A stretch of 64,000 nucleotides of DNA, from contig NC_134030.1 in NCBI RefSeq assembly GCF_964204645.1, forward strand, positions 12,943,947 through 13,007,946. The letters run 5' to 3'. The notes under the pieces were generated by a model. The model saw only the letters and a list, made by a program, of their open reading frames with translations. It had not been told where the DNA came from and made no database searches. A program made the position numbers and the translations under genes. Each line of letters starts with the position of its first letter. The stretch's first letter is position 1. This stretch comes from Tubulanus polymorphus (taxonomy: Eukaryota > Nemertea > Palaeonemertea > Tubulaniformes > Tubulanidae). Positions 36,181-48,827 of this stretch are shown here, in pieces.

Positions 36181-38122
36181 TAGCATCTTCCGATGCAAAT
36201 TGCATTGAATTTTCACATGTGTTGTTTTGGACAATCAAAGATGCTGCATAAAAAAGTGCTCAAATAAATCAAATTTTTTACACTTTTTGGTTAATTTCTC
36301 AAAAATATGAAACCCACAGCTTTCAACTTTGTGCACCATACAGAAAAACAAATTATGAAATATACTTTTGTTTAACCCTTTCAATTCGCCCATTAGTAAT
36401 GAAATTACAGGCTACAGAAATCGCGTTTGAGTGGGCTAAAATAACTTTGAGCGTAGTGTATTAAGCATACAAATGATAATCGACCGGCCAGAGCGTTGAC
36501 ATAGGCTCGCTAACGTGAGCCAAAAATCAATGGGCGCGAAGGTCACGATTTAAACACTGCTGCACCTAGCTGCTGAATTAACGAAACCAGCAACCTAAAT
36601 TTTTCAGGTCTCAATGCCCGTAGAAAAAATCTTATTCAAAATATTTTTCAAATATTAGGTTACCAAATGAAAATGCTTGCTGAGCTTTATTGACAAATCT
36701 AATCTATTATATAAATGGAAGAACATCAAACTATTTTATACACGTAGGGCGACAAATCTCCGGCAGGAAAATAGTTCAAGCAAACTACCGACGATCGCTT
36801 TCTAGCCAAAGGCTTTAAAAGTTATTAAAGTTAAACTAGTTGATTATGACCCCAAATGCTGGGAAAACGCATCTGAGCACTTACAAATAGAAAATACCCT
36901 GACCTCCATTCCTGATAAGTGCTCCTTCGGAGCTCGTTTTCTGAGTACATACCGCCCCTGGGACTTTCTTTACAATGGAGATCACTGTAGGGGGGGGGGG
37001 GGGGGGACAATTCAATATATATTCTATACATACCATGCCTGAACAAGCCCCAGAAATGAGAAAATCTGATAGTGATAACTTTTGACCTTGTTGGACTTTC
37101 TGTGAGAGGAATAATCCTTTCAAGAGTTCATAACCACTCCAGTATATGGCTGAAATAAATAAAAAAAGAAGCGGACTATTATTGAGCTACTATTATGTGC
37201 TCACCATATAATATTTTGTGGGTTTTACTTATAAGCAAAACAGTTTTTTGGGCATCAGTTTTTCAATGCGTATATTGAATAGAAATTTCACAACTTTCAT
37301 TTTCTTTAGGAAAACCAATCACTCAAATCCATAGATTAGCAAGGTGTTAATGGGTCATTGATCAACCGCAGGAATAATTGTTGTTCCATCAATTTTGATC
37401 ATACATGTATACAAAAAAGAAATGCAATTACCGTATTTTCCGGCTAATAAGCTGATTTTCTAGCGTCAGATTTTTACCCCAAAATATCATGATCTGCTTA
37501 TATGACGGATATAATTAATATATACGCTCGTCAGCAGTCAGCCGCATGTTTGCGAATGTAGGTTACAATATATGGTTCTGTATGTTAGAAATCACCTGAG
37601 CGAGTCTATATATAGCAGTGACTCGGCGCGATGATAGTATACACTGTCACGCATATCGTGAGCTTATTACCGGCCAAACGTGTCATTGTAAATAGTCATA
37701 TACTCATATCACTTCATGTGCATTTCACATTATTAGACATTTCATTGGTTCTTCATTTCCCGCCATACTTCATACTTCATCGGTTTTCTGTATAATGTGT
37801 CAGTTTTGTGTATAGAATAACATCTCAGTCTAAACCAAGTTTTCGGAGTTGTCAGTTCTTTTATTCAGAAGAAGGATTTCAGTCCCCTGGTCACTCTCCG
37901 TGTGACAACAAAGTTGCCAGATCTACTTTTACAGCGTTATTAACCCCCCCTATTTATCAGATCTTTCGTTAATTGAATGACTGTAAAAATGGTTTGCTTT
38001 GGTTTGCGGTAAACATACACGAGCCGATGCCAACACGCTCGTTCCTCGAGAGCTAAAAAGGGTTCCATATTCCCCAAATAACAAAAAGGTTGACCGGAGG
38101 GGTCCATACCTATGCTTTTTAA
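36181..38122. other. Non-coding; poly-G tract
   Basis: A G homopolymer lies at about 36990-37006. ATTACCGTATTTTCCGG at 37427 is shared with 41761. No gene recognised. Confidence 0.45.
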
Positions 38123-38694
38123 CCCTTTCAGTACTATGGACATGCTATGCACGCTTCTACTGCGTCACTTTGTGTGAGGCTGACGTGCAGAGCACGCATA
38201 TCAGTATTCTTTTCAAATTGACTGCAGCACAACGGCGCTCGTTTTGGTTTGAATTGTCAGCGCTTTCCAAAAAAAAAAATTCAAAAATTGTTTTGCAAAT
38301 CTTCAAAATCTTTTAGATTGCTCCTGGGTGCCAGCCGGAAAATCGAAATAATAACCAAAAATTTGAAATTCTTTTATTCTGGCGTTCGTTCCATAATATC
38401 ACCCCCGTTACCGTACAGTACTGCCATCTCTCCATAATCATTTTATTGGTTTTTTTTTCTCGATTTTTAGTGATTTTTTTTGGAAAATGGTGGTTTTTAG
38501 TATGGTCAGCCATATGTATCAAAATGGCTACTATTGGGGTGCCTAATATCAAAATTATGAAAAAATGTATTCACAATTAGTTTTATGCGTTTCATATGTG
38601 AAAAAAATGGATCAATTGCAGTTATTTAAGAAAAATTCAAATTTTGATAAAAAGGCTCAGCACAGGGCAAAAATAGGCCTCAGCAGCGAAAGGG
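38123..38694. mobile_element. piggyBac-type MITE flanked by TTAA
   Basis: The 572-bp segment starts CCCTTTCAGT and ends AGCGAAAGGG, with TTAA on both sides (38119-38122 and 38695-38698). TTAA target duplication plus CCCTTT ends is diagnostic of the piggyBac superfamily. It has no transposase. The right end resembles the terminus at 42831. Confidence 0.7.
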
Positions 38695-38698
38695 TTAA

Positions 38699-40496
38699 TA
38701 ACATTTCATCAATTATAGCATTAATTACAATCAGCGTGCATTAAAAAATATTCAGCTCGGGCGCTTACTGACAGAGGCTTTCTCTAACACACTTCACAGA
38801 GGTTCCCATGCAGAGAAAATAGGCCGCCCTAAAATTTCCTCAATCGACGATTTTTTTAGCTTTCACATGTTTGCTCAACCAATGTTTGCTATGTTTGCAA
38901 TGTTTGCTACGTGTTCATTGATCACAAGTGCGTCAACTGTATCACATTTACATGTACACGTATGACCAAACATTTCACAGGTTAAAACCCACTCACAGAG
39001 AAAGGACTGCTAATTTTGCTTATTTTGTGAATTGTATAAACACGGCTCATAAGTCAAGCCTATCGACTTAGGAAGATTTAAAGGAACACAAGTTAAAGAT
39101 GATAATGTGTGTTTGAAATTGAATTTCTTTCAGCTGTCTTAACAGTAGCTCGGCAAAATTTTGCAAAGGGCCTTTTATTTTGGTGCAAAGCCATTGCAAT
39201 AGAAGGCCCCTGCTTAAAACACAAATGTACTTTGTTAGGCAGCCCATTGATATTTTAGAACCAAAAAAGATTTGCAAATAATGTTATTATGAAAGAAAAA
39301 TCATTACCATTACTGGGTAAGGGTTATTCCTACTTACTACACAGGCCCCGGATATGTAATAGTTTGCTTAAAAAAAATCATAAAAGCAGCTTTTTCAACT
39401 GGGTTTGGGTCTAGTTAGGATGTTGTTTAGGGTTGTGACGAGCCAATAAAACATTTGTTATTTCTGAGAATTAAAATTAATGATTTTCACAATAAAAGTC
39501 TTGATTTTTAGTGATCTTTACCGAAACTGTTTCGAGCGACTTTAAGATATACCCCGTCGTGTAACCAACAACTGCATGATGATTCATCATGAATATAAAT
39601 GCACCTGGTGATGGGGTTTCCCTTATGACTCAGACTCTCCACATGCTTGGCATGAACCTGGATGCTGCACAATTTCATTTATTACGTAGGCTACGTAGGC
39701 TGTGTGAAGTTTGAAGACAATCTATTTTTGTAAATTGAACAATTTCCAAGATTCATTGCCCCTTTCCCAAATTCACTGTCCTTCTATATAATTCACTGCT
39801 TTCCACGGCCGTGAATAATTTTTTTCAATTCACTGCTCTTCTCTGCTTTCATAGCTTGTGACGAACACTGGAATCATAGGGTGTTGTCATATCGCAGAAT
39901 CATGGATTCGCGGAATTTTTCAACAAGAGATCCACGGATCTTAATATCTCGGGCGCAGAATGTTATCTTTGTAATTTATAGGCGCCATCTGATTGATGCA
40001 TCTGTAAGGTTTTCCTTGAACACTCCATGGATGCGTAAAATCTGCTGATTTCGGTGAACAACATCATCGAAATCAAACAGCAATCATCGTGGCAATACAC
40101 GAGGTTTGGGCATATTCGATTGTGCGCGCATAATCTTCCGTGAAGTAGCGTATCGATTGAATCTTCGGTTATCTGCATAATGAAATAGATATGGGGAGAC
40201 AAAATCGATACTACGGCTATCAAATTAAAAATAAACATATAAGACTCTCCCATGACTGGGAAATGAAAAACTAGAACCGAGCAGATTAATAGATATAGAT
40301 GAGATTAAAAGACCGGTTTGTCTGCGTCAATCGAATATGCCCTTACATTGATTGACAGCGGGAGCTCAACCAACCGCAGGGAGCAGTTATTTAACTTCAA
40401 TGTAACGTTGTACATCGGCCTTCTAGCCGTTTTATGAAACAAAATGCTCCTTGAAATTTCTTTAAAAATCGCCACAAATTCGTCGATTTCTCTTAA
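38699..40496. other. Non-coding
   Basis: No gene or bounded element recognised. Confidence 0.45.
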
Positions 40497-40727
40497 ATGA
40501 ACGCTTTTAGCCATTCATGGTCGGAAGATTTTCATCCCTGTACAACTGACATCGCCAATCGTTATACATACAACAACTCAAAGTGCTTTATCGTTCCCCG
40601 TACGAACACCGAACAGTACAAACACTCGTTCTTTGTCAAAACAACACTTGATTGGAATAAACTGCCGGAAAATATCGTCTGCTCTAGTACAACTGAGCAG
40701 TTTGACACCCAGATCAGCAAATATTAA
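40497..40727 (+). pseudogene. LINE ORF2 C-terminal fragment
   Basis: The last ~60 codons read NSKCFIVPRTNTEQYKHSFF, then TTLDWNKLPENIV and STTEQFDTQIS, the pattern that closes ORF2 of CR1/L2/Jockey-like LINEs (N-S-F-F ... DWN-x-LP ... S-x-x-x-F). The frame ends at 40727. Upstream sequence is unrelated, so it is a severely 5'-truncated copy, which is normal for LINE insertion. Confidence 0.75.
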
Positions 40728-41080
40728 CCTAACTTGCTTTCTCCCCTACCTGTCGTATTAATGCCGACATCGGATACTGCAACGTATTACTACAGATTAG
40801 AATACATGTATGCACGCTTGCTGATAGTGTTTTCACCTCCGCCGAATAAGAATCCTGGTTTGGATGATGAAAAAACTTTAAAATGCAAGCTTTTTTTATC
40901 ACAGTGTGCAGAGTTTGGAACTTTCCAAGAATCATTTGTTTGGACATATGTATATTGCCCTATCGACAGTTCCCTCTTCCATCAAAAAGTGATTCTATCT
41001 CACTGAAGGAATTTTTTTTAATTTTTATTTCCTCGGTAATGATATCTGAATAGGTCTACCTCATAAATCAAGCCAATTAA

Positions 41081-41367
41081 AACTAGGGGTCCAGGGACAC
41101 CATGCCCACTTGGGAAGTGGTTTCAAATGCTTAACAATCTAACAATTTCAATATTCAATACCCCATCCAATGACCTTGAAACTTCTACTATTCAACACCC
41201 CCCGGTGACCATATGCAAAGCCCAATGACCTTGAAACTCATCATAATCATAGAACATGTCATGAGCTACAACTTTGCAATTGATCATGGTAACAAAATGG
41301 ATCGCCGGATGACGGACGAAAAGTGAACGCAATTGCCCGCTGGGACTAAAGTCCCAAGTGGACTCAA
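41081..41367 (+). mobile_element. Short family A derivative (287 bp)
   Basis: Both ends are intact (AACTAGGGGTCCAGGGACACC; GACTAAAGTCCCAAGTGGAC) but only one core unit and almost no 3' arm remain. This internally deleted form also occurs at 46735-47070. Confidence 0.8.
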
Positions 41368-41878
41368 ATTGGCCTTACCATAATGGCATGCAGTTGAATC
41401 ATTTGCAGTTTCTGGAAAACTTTAACTAGGCCACACGCGAGGTGCGCTTTTCATATACATGTATGTTGCTAGCAGTAGTGAATAGATCAATACACTACAA
41501 AGCAGCGAGTCTCTGTGACGTGCATGTGTGAATCATGAATATACGTAACAGCACAAGTGTTCTTCCGAAACTAACAAATAAATAACTAAATTGATAAATA
41601 ACTAAATTGATAAATAAGCAACCTATTCCATTGAATTTCAATAGGATTAGAGATTTCATTACTGCATTGAATGTTTTGAAAGAGAAACTTAGCCTCTTGC
41701 GCATGCTAGTTCATATCTAAGCAAGAAAGTGTCACAAGCTATAGCAAAAATACACTTCGCTTACCGTATTTTCCGGTGTATAAGTCGAGTTTTTGAGACC
41801 AAAAATCATGTCCAATAAACGTAGGTAAGCGACAATTCTGACAATTTCAAAATTTCATTCCCCTAAGTGGACATATAG
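41368..41878. other. Non-coding
   Basis: TTACCGTATTTTCCGG at 41761 matches 37429. The phrase AAATTGATAAATAACT is tandemly repeated at ~41587. No gene. Confidence 0.45.
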
Positions 41879-42436
41879 AACTAGGGGTCCAGGGACACCA
41901 TACACACTTGGAAAGTGGTTTCAAATGCTCAACAATCTAACAATTTCAATATTCAATGCCCCCAGGCAACCATATACAAAAACCAATGACCTTGAAACTA
42001 ACCACATTCATAGAACATGTCAGCAGCTACAATTTTGCAATTGGTTGTGATAATAATATATACCTCGGTACTAATATAATATGGAAATACTAAGTTATTC
42101 TACTATTCAAACCCCTGGTGACCATATGCAAAACCCAATGACCATGAAACTCACCACAATCATAGAACATGTCGTGAGCTTCAATTTAGCAATTTATTAT
42201 GGTAACAAAATATGCCTAGGTACCAATATAATAAGGAAATACTAAGTTATTCTACTATATAACGCCCCATGGTGACCATATAGAATAACTTATGACCTTG
42301 AACTCACCACAATCATAGACCATATCATGAGCTACAACTTTGCAATTGATTGTAGTAACAAAATATGCATAGGTAAGAATAAAATATCAAAATACTAAGT
42401 TATTGTATGATTCAACGCCCCCTGGGGCCATATACA
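41879..42436 (+). mobile_element. Helitron-like family A element, 5' part
   Basis: It has the 5' end AACTAGGGGTCCAGGGACACC and three core units, stopping after CGCCCCCTGGGGCCATATAC without the 3' arm or hairpin. Confidence 0.8.
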
Positions 42437-43251
42437 ACAAGAACATTAATTTTAATAAATTATTTGACGCCTGTAATGTAAAATGTAAAATTTCTGGGAT
42501 AAGCTTATGTGGAATTGCAAATTTGAAATTGAAGTTTTAAGAAATTTGGGGAATTATGAGGTTTGGCGATTGGGTAGATGATACAGGTCTTCGACTGGTC
42601 TAATTAAAAAAAAAAATTGTCAACTTGCGACCGACTTCGATTCACTTTTGCCTCTAAGCTGGTCTGCAACTTCATTGCCTCCATGGTTGAAGAAAGAGCT
42701 CTTCTGATGTCTGCTTCATCATGACTTCGAGCATATCGTGTAGCCAGCCGGCCCAGTCCCCGGGGCCCAGTTTGGTTGTCACTCGATATCCTAATCTTGA
42801 GTCTGGGTTGAAGTAGACATTGTCATTTAACCCTTTCAGTGCTGGGTATTTTTCCCCTAAAGTGCTGAGCATAAATTGGGCTATTTTGGGTCTTTTTAAA
42901 TATGCCCTAATAAAATACTTAAGAATAGCCTAATCCAAAAACTGTTGGTGTATCCTACTAGGGGACATGAAGGGCTAAGTTGCAATGGCGAAAAAAGCTG
43001 CGGTTGCTATGACAACGAGATGTCACATGACCTGGCGGCCATCTTGAATTAAAAAATTGGACCATTTCTGTTCAGAAAACTAACCCTAGCTACTCAAATC
43101 TTCAGAATATGAGTCTTTTGAGGATGGATGTATATGCTGCCACATAAATTCTATAGTTTCATCAATTTTCAAAAGATTTCAACATAATTTGAAGTTTTTA
43201 TGATGATTTTAGTAAAACTTGGCGCTTTTCCAGGAATTTCAAAAATCTAGA

Positions 43252-43361
<110 letters not shown>

Positions 43362-43536
43362 CCCTGGTGGTAGTCTGTAACACTACAACAAAAAATAATT
43401 GACGCAATAAAACCTTGATTTTCGCTTATGAAACAGTATAATTGTATAACATAAACAAGAAGCCTGTCGGCTTATATAGCTCCGGTGTCTTTGTTGTGGC
43501 TTGGAGCATAGACTATCACATCAGTATCTATTTAAA

Positions 43537-44656
43537 ACTAGATGTTCAGGGACATTATAGCCACTTGACAAGATAAATCTATAAATAGAACTAATTTGCA
43601 AAACATCCTCTATACTTATGTAGGCATCATCCCATAGATCATTCATAAAAAGTTTAATTCCAATTTGATAAAAACTGAAGAAGGTGTAGCGATTTAAGTG
43701 AAAATCTAAAAAAATTATCCCTAATTTGCAAAATTTATGCATAATCTAGAATATGGCTCTATACTGGTTTAGACAATCCCCTATAATCCGCTGAAAATTG
43801 GAGGAGTAGCGATTGAAAGGAAAATCTAAAAAAGGCCTAATTTGCATAATTTATGCAAAATCAAAAATATGGCTCTTTACTTTTGTAGGCACTCCCCAAT
43901 AGATCATTCATATGAAGTTTGGTTGAAATCTACTGAAAACTGGAGTAGAAGTAGCAATTTAAGTGAAAATCTAAAAATAGCCCTAATTTGCATAATTTAT
44001 GCAAAATCAAAAGTATGGCTCTATACTTTTGTAGGCACTCCCCCATACATCATTCGTACCAAGTTTGGTTGATATCTACTGAAAACTGAAGTAGAAGTAG
44101 CGATTTAAGTGAAAATCTAAAAATAGCCCTAATTTGCATAATTTATGCAAAATCAAAAATATGGCTCTGTACTTTTGTAGGCACTCCCCCATAGATCATT
44201 CATACCAAGTTTGATAGAAATCCGCTGAAAATCGATGGAGGAGTAGCGATTTTAGTGAAAATCTAAAAATAGCCCTAATTTGCATAATTTATGCAAAATC
44301 AAAATATGGCTCTGTACTTTTGTAGGCACTCCCCCATAGATCATTCATACCAAGTTTGATTGAAATCCGCTGAAAATCGATGGAGGAGTAGCGATTTTAG
44401 TGAAAATCTAAAAATAGCCCTAATTTGCATAATTTATGCAAAATCAAAATTATGGCTCTGTACTTTTGTAGGCACTCCCCCATAGATCATTCATACCAAG
44501 TTTCATCAAGATCCCATCAGAACTGTAGGACTAGTAGGGATATAAAGAAAAAGTTGACGCCGGACACCGAACACCGGACGGCGGACGGACGGACGACGAC
44601 GACGAACCCCCTAACCCATCAGCTCCGCTGACCTTCGGTTACAGCGGAGCTAAAAA
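43537..44656 (+). mobile_element. Helitron-like element, family B
   Basis: The 5' end AACTAGATGTTCAGGGACAT resembles family A's AACTAGGGGTCCAGGGACAC. Six or seven ~145-147-bp tandem units follow, marked by CTAATTTGCATAATTTATGC, starting near 43838, 43984, 44130, 44277 and 44422 with two diverged units before. Then come a CGGACGGCGGACGGACGGAC tract (~44575) and a terminal hairpin with arms AGCTCCGCTG / CAGCGGAGCT followed by seven A. No coding capacity. Confidence 0.75.
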
Positions 44657-46734
44657 AAGTGAAGTTATCAAACACAACAAAAACAAATTCAAACTCTTTA
44701 GAACAAATAAGTGTACTCATGTATAACAAATAACTGCGCATAAACTCATTTAGAACCAATAAATGCATATAAAGTCATGTAAAATTGTGATATCTAGTTT
44801 TTCTTTTAGTTGGTTGGTAGCCGGTTCATTCAGACGTTTCCGTAATAAAGTTTTGAGTGGTACAATCTAAAACAGTCGTTATCAATATGCAAGCCAGGTT
44901 TATCGGGACAATCTGCGCAGATCCAGACAGTTTTTATCTCTCTTCCAATAGGAGAACGAAGACCTTGGGCCCAACAAACTCGGCAAGCTTTCGTGGGTCG
45001 ACGATCAGCCTTTGCATCCGTATAGGCTGCTTCTGTGTAGGGAAATGGCGCCCTGTGAGACGAGTGACAACATTGATGATATACAATTCCTTGTTCAATC
45101 TTGGTGTGAATGTCAATAGAGTCCCAACAGTATCATGCATGAATGAGAGGAACGTCATGTTTCCATTGATATTTTTGTTCATCACTTTGTTTGCATTCAG
45201 GCAAACTTGCAGCAGAAGTCTTACGAAAATCTTCTTATACCACTTATACGCTTTTCGGATTGCTGGCATTGTATGTAACTGTTGATCTACAGTGTCCACG
45301 CCTCCCATGTGCTTATTGTATTGATTGATACAGCGTGGTTTGATAATGTTATTGCCATCTCTATCTTTTTTTCCAGTCTCTACCATATCAGCAGTATGTT
45401 TAGTCGTTAGCATGAAAACCTGTTTTGGCTTCCCATCGGCCTTATCCTGAGATGCGCGGTATTTGACAGCTAGAAATCTATCATCCGACTGGGCACAGGC
45501 CATCTCACCTTTTTCTAATTCAGTGCCCCTCAAACATGCGGCGTAATTAGCACGATTTGCCTTGACTGTACCACACAGGTAAGTCCCGTTATCCAGCAGA
45601 TATTGCGCTAAATCAGGTGAAGTATAGAAATTATCTGTGTAAAGCGTACGTCCCTCATTCAAATAAGATTGCATTAGATTGATTACAATTCTTTCGGTTT
45701 GTTTCATTTCAGGTTTTGGGTCCGCGTGATCTCGGAATAGATTCTCCGCAGTATAAATCATGAAATCTTATGTGATTCCGTCTGCTGTACAAAGTTCATA
45801 AAACTATATCCCGAAGCGAGAGCGTTTCGTTCGAATAAACTGCTTGAATATCAGGCGCCCTTTATACAGCAATAAAGATTCATCAATACTAATATTCTCA
45901 CCAGGAGAATAAACACGAGCACATGACTGCCTGACCTTACGCACGAAATTTCGAATTTTGTATAAACGATCACGATTTTCCTGCTGCACATTGAAGTCTG
46001 GGTGTTCGTTATCAGCGAAATGCAAGAATTTCAAGAGCAATTGAAAACGATCTCTTGTCATCGCTTGGCCGAATAACGGTGTCATGAATAATTCATCTGT
46101 TGACCAATACATGGGTATCTCAGGCTTATGAACGATTCCCATCAGGAGTACAAGTCCTATGAAGGTTCGAATTTCATTTGGGTTTGTAGGCGTCCACTGA
46201 CTGACACGGGAATGATCACTCAGATTTTCCCTGTTACTTTGGATGTACTGTTCAGCGTACCGATTTGTTTCCTGGACAATCAAATCAATAATTGTGTCTG
46301 TCATGTATAACGAAAAGTATGTGTATGCATTATTTTTGTCTGCTTCGGGTATACGTATGCGCAACCTTTCTTGTCCAGTGAACTGTATATCCATGGGGGT
46401 GTAATCAGGTGACTGCGTTACAGCCCACTGGCGAGGTGGGGGAATGTTAGGCCGTGCAGCGCGTGCACCAGGACCGCGTCCACGCCCTCTACGTCCACGT
46501 GCACCGCCTCCACGACCACCGCGTCCCCGCCCGCGAGGACCACGCCCACGTCCACGTTGCGCTTGTAAATCAGGCCTACCTACAATGGGACTGCTGCTCC
46601 GTGATCTTGATCGGTCACTGCTACCGTCACTGGCGGCTTCAGGCGCTGGTGTTTCATTCAAAGTTATTCCATCTGAATCTAAAAGAGAACAATGAACTAA
46701 TTAGCATTGGCCAAAATAACTTGCAGTTCAGGTA

Positions 46735-47070
46735 GAACGAGGGGTCCAGGGACACCACGCCCACTTGGAAAGTGGTTTGAAATTCTCAACAATCTGACAA
46801 TTTCAATATTCAACACCCCCTGGTGAACATATCTTGAAATCAAAGACATTGAAACTCACTACAATCGTAGAACATGTCATGAGCTAAAATTTTGAAATTC
46901 ATTGTGGTAACAAAATATTCGTAGGTACCAAAATAATATGGTAATACTAAGTTATTCCACTATTCAATGCCCCCTGGTGACCGTATACAAAAACAAATGA
47001 CTTCGGACGGACGACAGACGAAAAGTGAACGCAATTGCCCGCTGGGACTATTGTCCCAAGTGGGCTAAAA
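46735..47070 (+). mobile_element. Short family A derivative within the piggyBac intron
   Basis: 336 bp with both termini (GAACGAGGGGTCCAGGGACA; GGACTATTGTCCCAAGTGGG then CTAAAA). It has one and a half core units, then jumps to the GACGGACGACAGACGAAAAG tract. It sits between two copies of the exon 2 start. Confidence 0.8.
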
Positions 47071-47082
47071 AAAACAAATACT

Positions 47083-47232
47083 GGCAGAGTGTGTGAATCA
47101 GGCCTACCATCAAGAGAACTGCTGCTCCGTGATCTCAATCGGTCACTGCTAGCGTCACTGGCGGCCTCAGGCGCTGGTGTTTCATTCAAAGTTATTCCAT
47201 CTGAATCTAAAAGAGAACAATGAAATAATTAG
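47083..47232 (-). repeat. Partial duplicate of piggyBac exon 2 start
   Basis: About 150 bp nearly identical to 46556-46706, including the splice acceptor (TTCTCTTTTAG, exon start 47206) and the first ~35 codons (NETPAPEAASD...). It leads nowhere useful: the frame runs into the inserted repeat. The pair of copies offers two competing acceptors. Confidence 0.85.
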
Positions 47233-48167
47233 TGTAATATTGGCCTATATTGATTGTATGACTACCTTTTTGAATAGACCTAGGGCTAAAGCCAATGAAT
47301 ACAGCTGTCAATAAGCAGCCTCAAAATATAGCCTACACTAGAATAGGCAGATATTGGATATTGGAGCGCTTTATTTATAGGCCTAAATGTTTTGATTATC
47401 ATTATATAAAACGCCGGGCATCCTGGAAATCGCTACAATTAAAGTAGGCCTATGGAATGAGTGAGTGTTCTTATGAATTATAAGTATATTCTGTGATTTC
47501 ATGTATTTTCACACTGTCAATACATCAGCAGGCATCACGGTATACACTACGGGTATAGCCTACACTACAGTGTGGCGTTGGAACTGCAGCGACGAATACC
47601 GCGGCAATAATTTACTGAATTACGTTTTTTTCTTCGAATACCATGTTTTTGACACATACATGTAGTAGTAAATTCACCACAGAACCTGTCAAAATCGACA
47701 ATTCGCCGCGGCAATCAAAATTTGTTTTCAACGGCAACGTGCCTGTACAGTACATTAGGCCAACTAGTATACTGCTATAGCCAATAGAAAAAAAGCCTCA
47801 CCTTCTTCCGATAATTCACCGCCACTATTATCTGAATATTCCCAATCGGAGTCAACATGTGAGGGGCCAGCGTCTAATTCATCGTCCCGATCCCCAGACT
47901 GGTCGGAATCTTCATCCATAGATATAGAATCCAGTGCTTGATCCAGCGTAAATCTACGCCGCTTCGGACGATGCGCCGCCATTTTGTACAAAAAACAAAA
48001 CGCTACGATTTACAACTCGATGAAATCAATACTTATAATACTGCAATATTACCCGCATATTACTACAGGCGCGTGTCTATAGTATTCCTACGTATGTAAA
48101 TTAGTGTTAGAAACTGTCAGAAGGTGGCGCCAGGGTACGGTCACTGAAAATTATCGGTGAATAACGG

Positions 48168-48229
48168 TACACCGCGTCGCGGTGTACTAGCAAAGTCGAT
48201 CACCGAATTATACACCGCGTTGCGGTGTA
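48168..48229. promoter_or_regulatory. Paired palindromes near the piggyBac end
   Basis: GTACACCGCGTCGCGGTGTAC (48168-48188, a 21-nt palindrome) and TACACCGCGTTGCGGTGTA (48211-48229) lie within 80 bp of the terminal CCCTTT. Repeated subterminal palindromes are typical of transposase-binding sites. That role is inferred. Confidence 0.5.
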
Positions 48230-48248
48230 GACGCACTAAAAGGGTTAA

Positions 48249-48827
48249 ATAACTTATTTATGTTATTCTGTATGAATTACCCGTGTGTCTTGTATTTCGT
48301 ATTTTCTTATCTTAAAATGTGTAACTTAATTGAATTTGGGAATTTTATCCCGGAATTTCAATGGATCAATAAAGAATTGAATTGAATTGTCACCTAATAC
48401 ACATGCCATCAGTGGATGCGGAGCCGTATATGACAGCTATGCTATTATAAATTGCTAATCTCATGAAACCTGCATACCCCTAATATCGAACATATTTTCT
48501 AAACCATTTGAATATTGAAATTATATGTTTATGTTTTTATATTGACCGCTTGTAGCCGCCGATGAAATTCACGCCGGCCCTACACAGATCTTAGATAGCT
48601 TCGTCATTCCACCAGCATCCCCATGTCAGGGTCTGACTTTTATATCAGACTTCCAAATCGTGTTTACATCCGCCATTTAACCGAATAATCCGATTTACTT
48701 ATCAATGCTATATATGCCTGCCGCTTCTGATATAATCATACATCCTTTACTATTACAATACGTCTTCTCATGATATTCAATGCAATATAACATTTTGACG
48801 TTCAAATAGAGGTCATTATACAAGAGC
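48249..48827. other. Non-coding
   Basis: Nothing recognised apart from an AATTGAATTGAATTG-like short repeat near 48370. Confidence 0.4.

Larger units (their letters stand above)
44830..47982 (-). pseudogene. piggyBac transposase (DDE_Tnp_1_7), two exons, broken
   Basis: piggyBac transposases cut and paste DNA at TTAA using three catalytic aspartates. Exon 1 (47982-47802) starts MAAHRPKRRRFT and is acidic; its donor G|GTGAGG joins acceptor TTTTAG at 46678 in matching phase. Exon 2 has an RG-rich segment, then the DDE domain: first Asp in ISIDESLLLYKG, second in LYTDNFYTSPD, third in NKHMGGVDTVDQ. The frame carries two stops 12 codons apart (TAG 45806-45804, TAA 45770-45768). Near 44930 a frameshift puts the C-terminal Cys-rich domain (WICADCPDKPG, DCFRLYH) in another frame, ending at 44830. 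All catalytic residues are present, so inactivation looks recent. Confidence 0.9.

Noticed and set aside
36372-36390. piggyBac MITE start TTAACCCTTTCAATTCG
   Set aside because: No matching right end could be paired; the only downstream GGGTTAA is better explained by the 38123-38694 element.
42672-42872. Minus-strand frame with YFNPDSRLGYRVTTKLGPGD
   Set aside because: It looked protein-like, but the first part lies in a transposon terminus, a second frame is equally open, and no family was recognised.
43842-44631. Repeated frames 'MHNLCKIK..MALYFCRHSP'
   Set aside because: They arise from family B tandem units and change frame between units.
46444-46735. Plus-strand Pro/Arg-rich frames
   Set aside because: They are shadows of the RG-rich N-terminal part of the piggyBac transposase on the minus strand.
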